From Anaerocolumna sp. AGMB13020 (GTDB taxonomy: Bacteria; Bacillota; Clostridia; Lachnospirales; Lachnospiraceae): a stretch of DNA of 64,000 nucleotides. The notes beneath the pieces are model-generated. The model had not been told where the DNA came from, did no database searches, and was given only the letters and a program-made list of their open reading frames with translations. The stretch is from the NCBI RefSeq assembly GCF_033100115.1, contig NZ_CP136910.1:4095001-4159000 (forward strand). Reading direction: 5' to 3'. The position numbers were made by a program, and so were the translations under genes. Positions 62,086 through 64,000 of the stretch are shown in pieces (positions within the stretch are counted from its first letter, which is position 1; each line of letters begins with the position of its first letter).

Positions 62086-63870
62086 TTGAAAGCACTTAAA
62101 CGTTATTTCTCATCCTTAAAACTTAACTACAAAATTGGTTTACTGACTACGGCAATTATTATTCTGCCTCTTGCCATTCTGTCCTCACTTTTTTTTGACA
62201 ACTACAAAGAATCCAGGATCAAGGAAAAGATAAAGAATGCAGAGATTAATTTCACCCAGAATTATGAGCAGATTCAAAAAAATGTGGAGATGTGCCAGAT
62301 GTCCACACAGGTAATGCTTAACAGTCAGAATTTCTGGGCATATGTGGAGAGATTCTCTGCCGGTGAAAAATTCAAGACCCAGGAGCTGCTTAACTTCTAT
62401 CACACAGAGATTAAATCCCTGGAGAAGATAGTGAATTCGAACCCCTACCTTTACCAGGTGCGGGTATATGCACCTTTTAGCAATATGCCTGAGATGATGC
62501 CGGTACTGTATCAGACGGAGCGGCTTAAGAGGCTGAAATGGGGAAAGGAGCTGCAGGAATCCGGAACCTGGCAGTTCGATTATGAGGATGATCTGTTTCC
62601 CTCCTATTCCTCCTCTGGTAAACTTCATCTGGTAGCTCTGGTTACAGAAAAGAATCTTAGCGGCGACAAAAAAGCTATTATCGAAGTATCTACGAAGATG
62701 GAGCTGCTGTTCCCCCAGATGTATTCTCCTACGGACACCGAATGGACCTGCTTTGTAGACAAAACCGGAAATTACTTCTACGACAATGATTATTACAGCA
62801 GGTGGTTGAATTACAAGGAAGAGGTAATGTTAAGCAGACCCAAAGAGTATGATGCCACCTATTATAAAGAAATGACCTTAAACGGCGAACCGGTATTGGT
62901 GTGTTACAAACCAGTGAAAGAGTTATCTGGAATGATCTTTCGTATTGTAAGCTTAAGAGAAGAATACGCTTCTGTTATCGTATTTCGAAATATTTTCTGG
63001 AGCAGCTTCCTTGTGCTTTCAGTACTTTTACAGGTACTTTGTAACCATATGGTCAGATTGATTTTAAAGCGCTTCTATGAGATTATGGATGCTGTTCACA
63101 GTGTTCAAAAAGGTGACCTTGATATAAGAATTCAGGAGTCCGGCACTGACGAATTTGGAGAATTGGGACTACAGATTAATAAGATGCTTGACCGGATAAA
63201 TCAGCTTATGGGAGATAATATCAAAAGAGAGCTGCTGGTGAAAGATTCAGAAATCCGGGCTCTCCAGAATCAGATTAATGCCCATTTTATCTATAATGTA
63301 CTGGAGTCTATAAAGATGATGGCTGAAGTGGAGGAGAAATATCCCATAGCAGATGCGGTTACAGCGCTTGGTAAACTGCTACGCTACAGTATGAAGTGGG
63401 TTTCAAAGAATGTTACAGTAAGAGAGGAAATAGATTATATTAAAAACTATCTGGCACTTATCAATCTGAGATTCGATTATGAAATCTATCTGAGCCTTAA
63501 TATACCGGAATCTATTTACGACCAGGAGATTCCTAAGATGTCTCTTCAGCCTATCATAGAGAATGCGATCTATCACGGAATTGAGGAAATGGCAGAGGAC
63601 ACCAGCATATATGTAAAGGGAATAATCTATGATAATTATTGCGTGATTGAAATAACTGATTCCGGAAAAGGTATGACGGAGGAAGAGACCATAAGACTTC
63701 AAAAGAAAATTGAAGGTGAAATTGAAGCTGCCGGCAGCTCCGGTAATGGTATTGGACTTAAGAATGTACAGGATCGTATAAAAATCAGTTTTGGAGATGA
63801 GTATGGTATCAGCATTGCTTCCATGAAGGATTGTTATACCAAGGTATGTGTGAAGATTCCTCTGGTGTGA
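62086..63870 (+). CDS. YesM-type sensor histidine kinase
   Basis: This 594-residue two-component kinase has a membrane helix at about 16-36, a large outside sensor (about 37-300), a second helix (about 305-325), a HAMP domain (about 325-378), the His_kinase dimerisation motif LQNQINAHFIYNVLESI (phospho-His about 405) and an ATPase domain with the N-box QPIIENAIYHGIEE and GNGIGL. Start is TTG 62086 after AGGTAGAAG; no better ATG exists upstream. It lies next to the sugar importer and probably controls it together with an AraC-type response regulator, expected just past 64000. Confidence 0.92.
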   Translation: MKALKRYFSSLKLNYKIGLLTTAIIILPLAILSSLFFDNYKESRIKEKIKNAEINFTQNYEQIQKNVEMCQMSTQVMLNSQNFWAYVERFSAGEKFKTQELLNFYHTEIKSLEKIVNSNPYLYQVRVYAPFSNMPEMMPVLYQTERLKRLKWGKELQESGTWQFDYEDDLFPSYSSSGKLHLVALVTEKNLSGDKKAIIEVSTKMELLFPQMYSPTDTEWTCFVDKTGNYFYDNDYYSRWLNYKEEVMLSRPKEYDATYYKEMTLNGEPVLVCYKPVKELSGMIFRIVSLREEYASVIVFRNIFWSSFLVLSVLLQVLCNHMVRLILKRFYEIMDAVHSVQKGDLDIRIQESGTDEFGELGLQINKMLDRINQLMGDNIKRELLVKDSEIRALQNQINAHFIYNVLESIKMMAEVEEKYPIADAVTALGKLLRYSMKWVSKNVTVREEIDYIKNYLALINLRFDYEIYLSLNIPESIYDQEIPKMSLQPIIENAIYHGIEEMAEDTSIYVKGIIYDNYCVIEITDSGKGMTEEETIRLQKKIEGEIEAAGSSGNGIGLKNVQDRIKISFGDEYGISIASMKDCYTKVCVKIPLV

Positions 63871-64000
63871 TTTGCGCACGCAGGTGCTCACTGACTCGTT
63901 TAGAAAGAGGTGAGCTTTGAGGGAGATCACACAGGACGAAGAGAAACAATATCTGTGTCCTGATTTGTATGTGTGCCAAGACACACAGATGGGAGTTGTC
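63871..64000 (+). other. Leader of a gene beyond the window
   Basis: After the kinase stop comes a TTG-started frame (from 63918) that stays open to the edge, reading REITQDEEKQYLCPD. It overlaps the hairpin-ribosome-site motif at 63970, so it is more likely non-coding leader of a gene that starts just past 64000. Confidence 0.4.
63970..63995 (+). promoter_or_regulatory. Stem-loop abutting a ribosome site at the window edge
   Basis: TGTGTG-CCAAGA-CACACA (63970-63987) runs into GATGGGAG (63988-63995). The same layout at other sites predicts a start codon within about 5-12 bases of the window end. Confidence 0.55.

Noticed and set aside
63918..64000. Start of a coding gene at TTG 63918
   Set aside because: The frame runs through the hairpin and AGATGGGAG ribosome site that at other places precede the true start; coding is possible but less likely.

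Overview
The window looks like a chromosome segment of an AT-rich, anaerobic, spore-forming Firmicute of the Lachnospiraceae / Clostridium cluster XIVa type. The grounds are strong AGGAGG-type ribosome sites, many YtcP/LplB-type sugar ABC transporters, a SEC-C methionine aminopeptidase, an SleB-type LysM hydrolase, an orphan sodium-pump beta subunit, and plant-polysaccharide enzymes (GH2, GH35, GH11). No rRNA, tRNA or CRISPR array was seen. All family names come from reading motifs, not from searches.

Layout. 1-2.7 kb: end of a YkgJ-like gene, a zinc-ribbon membrane protein, a DUF5685 protein and a J-domain protein. 2.8-7.0 kb: a MarR regulator with its operator and an asymmetric heterodimeric ABC exporter. 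7.0-9.0 kb: a palindromic repeat, then an attenuator-like leader before a small OadG-like gene and oadB. 9.1-14.0 kb: a GNAT-membrane fusion, msrB, a short AraC-type regulator, map, and a GltD-like flavoprotein. 14.2-27 kb: a carbohydrate region with a LacI regulator, an ABC importer (two permeases and a lipoprotein) behind a consensus promoter with two matching operators, GH35, a MATE transporter, an AraC regulator and GH2. 27.5-32.2 kb: a second LacI regulator, enolase with a Fur-box-like palindrome upstream, a LysM/SleB hydrolase, and two related small proteins.

32.2-43.2 kb is the accessory region. It holds a second copy of the palindromic repeat, 17-bp tandem repeats, and an Asn-rich protein gene broken by a 1-base frameshift and by an IS3-family insertion (34125-35421, target duplication ATT). 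It also holds the main find: a subtilisin-like S8 protease gene split inside its catalytic HGTHV motif by a 4,803-bp element that carries a large serine recombinase, a secreted alpha/beta hydrolase and a CPBP membrane protease. Joining the ends at the shared core TCACATGTGTC restores a 583-residue protease in frame. The inferred attP is an imperfect inverted repeat around a TG dinucleotide, as expected for a serine integrase. The arrangement recalls excisable intervening elements such as skin in sigK.

43.4-64 kb: ROK regulator plus MFS transporter, a siroheme nitrite/sulfite reductase, an amino-acid permease, a ppx-ppk polyphosphate pair, a SUMF1-fold lipoprotein, a GH11 xylanase, a PrsA-like lipoprotein, and a second sugar ABC importer followed by a YesM-type sensor kinase. 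The kinase partner regulator probably starts just past the window.

A pattern crosses the window: five clear cases and one looser one of a 6-bp stem and short loop running straight into AGATGGGAG- or AGATAGGAG-type ribosome sites, in front of functionally unrelated genes.
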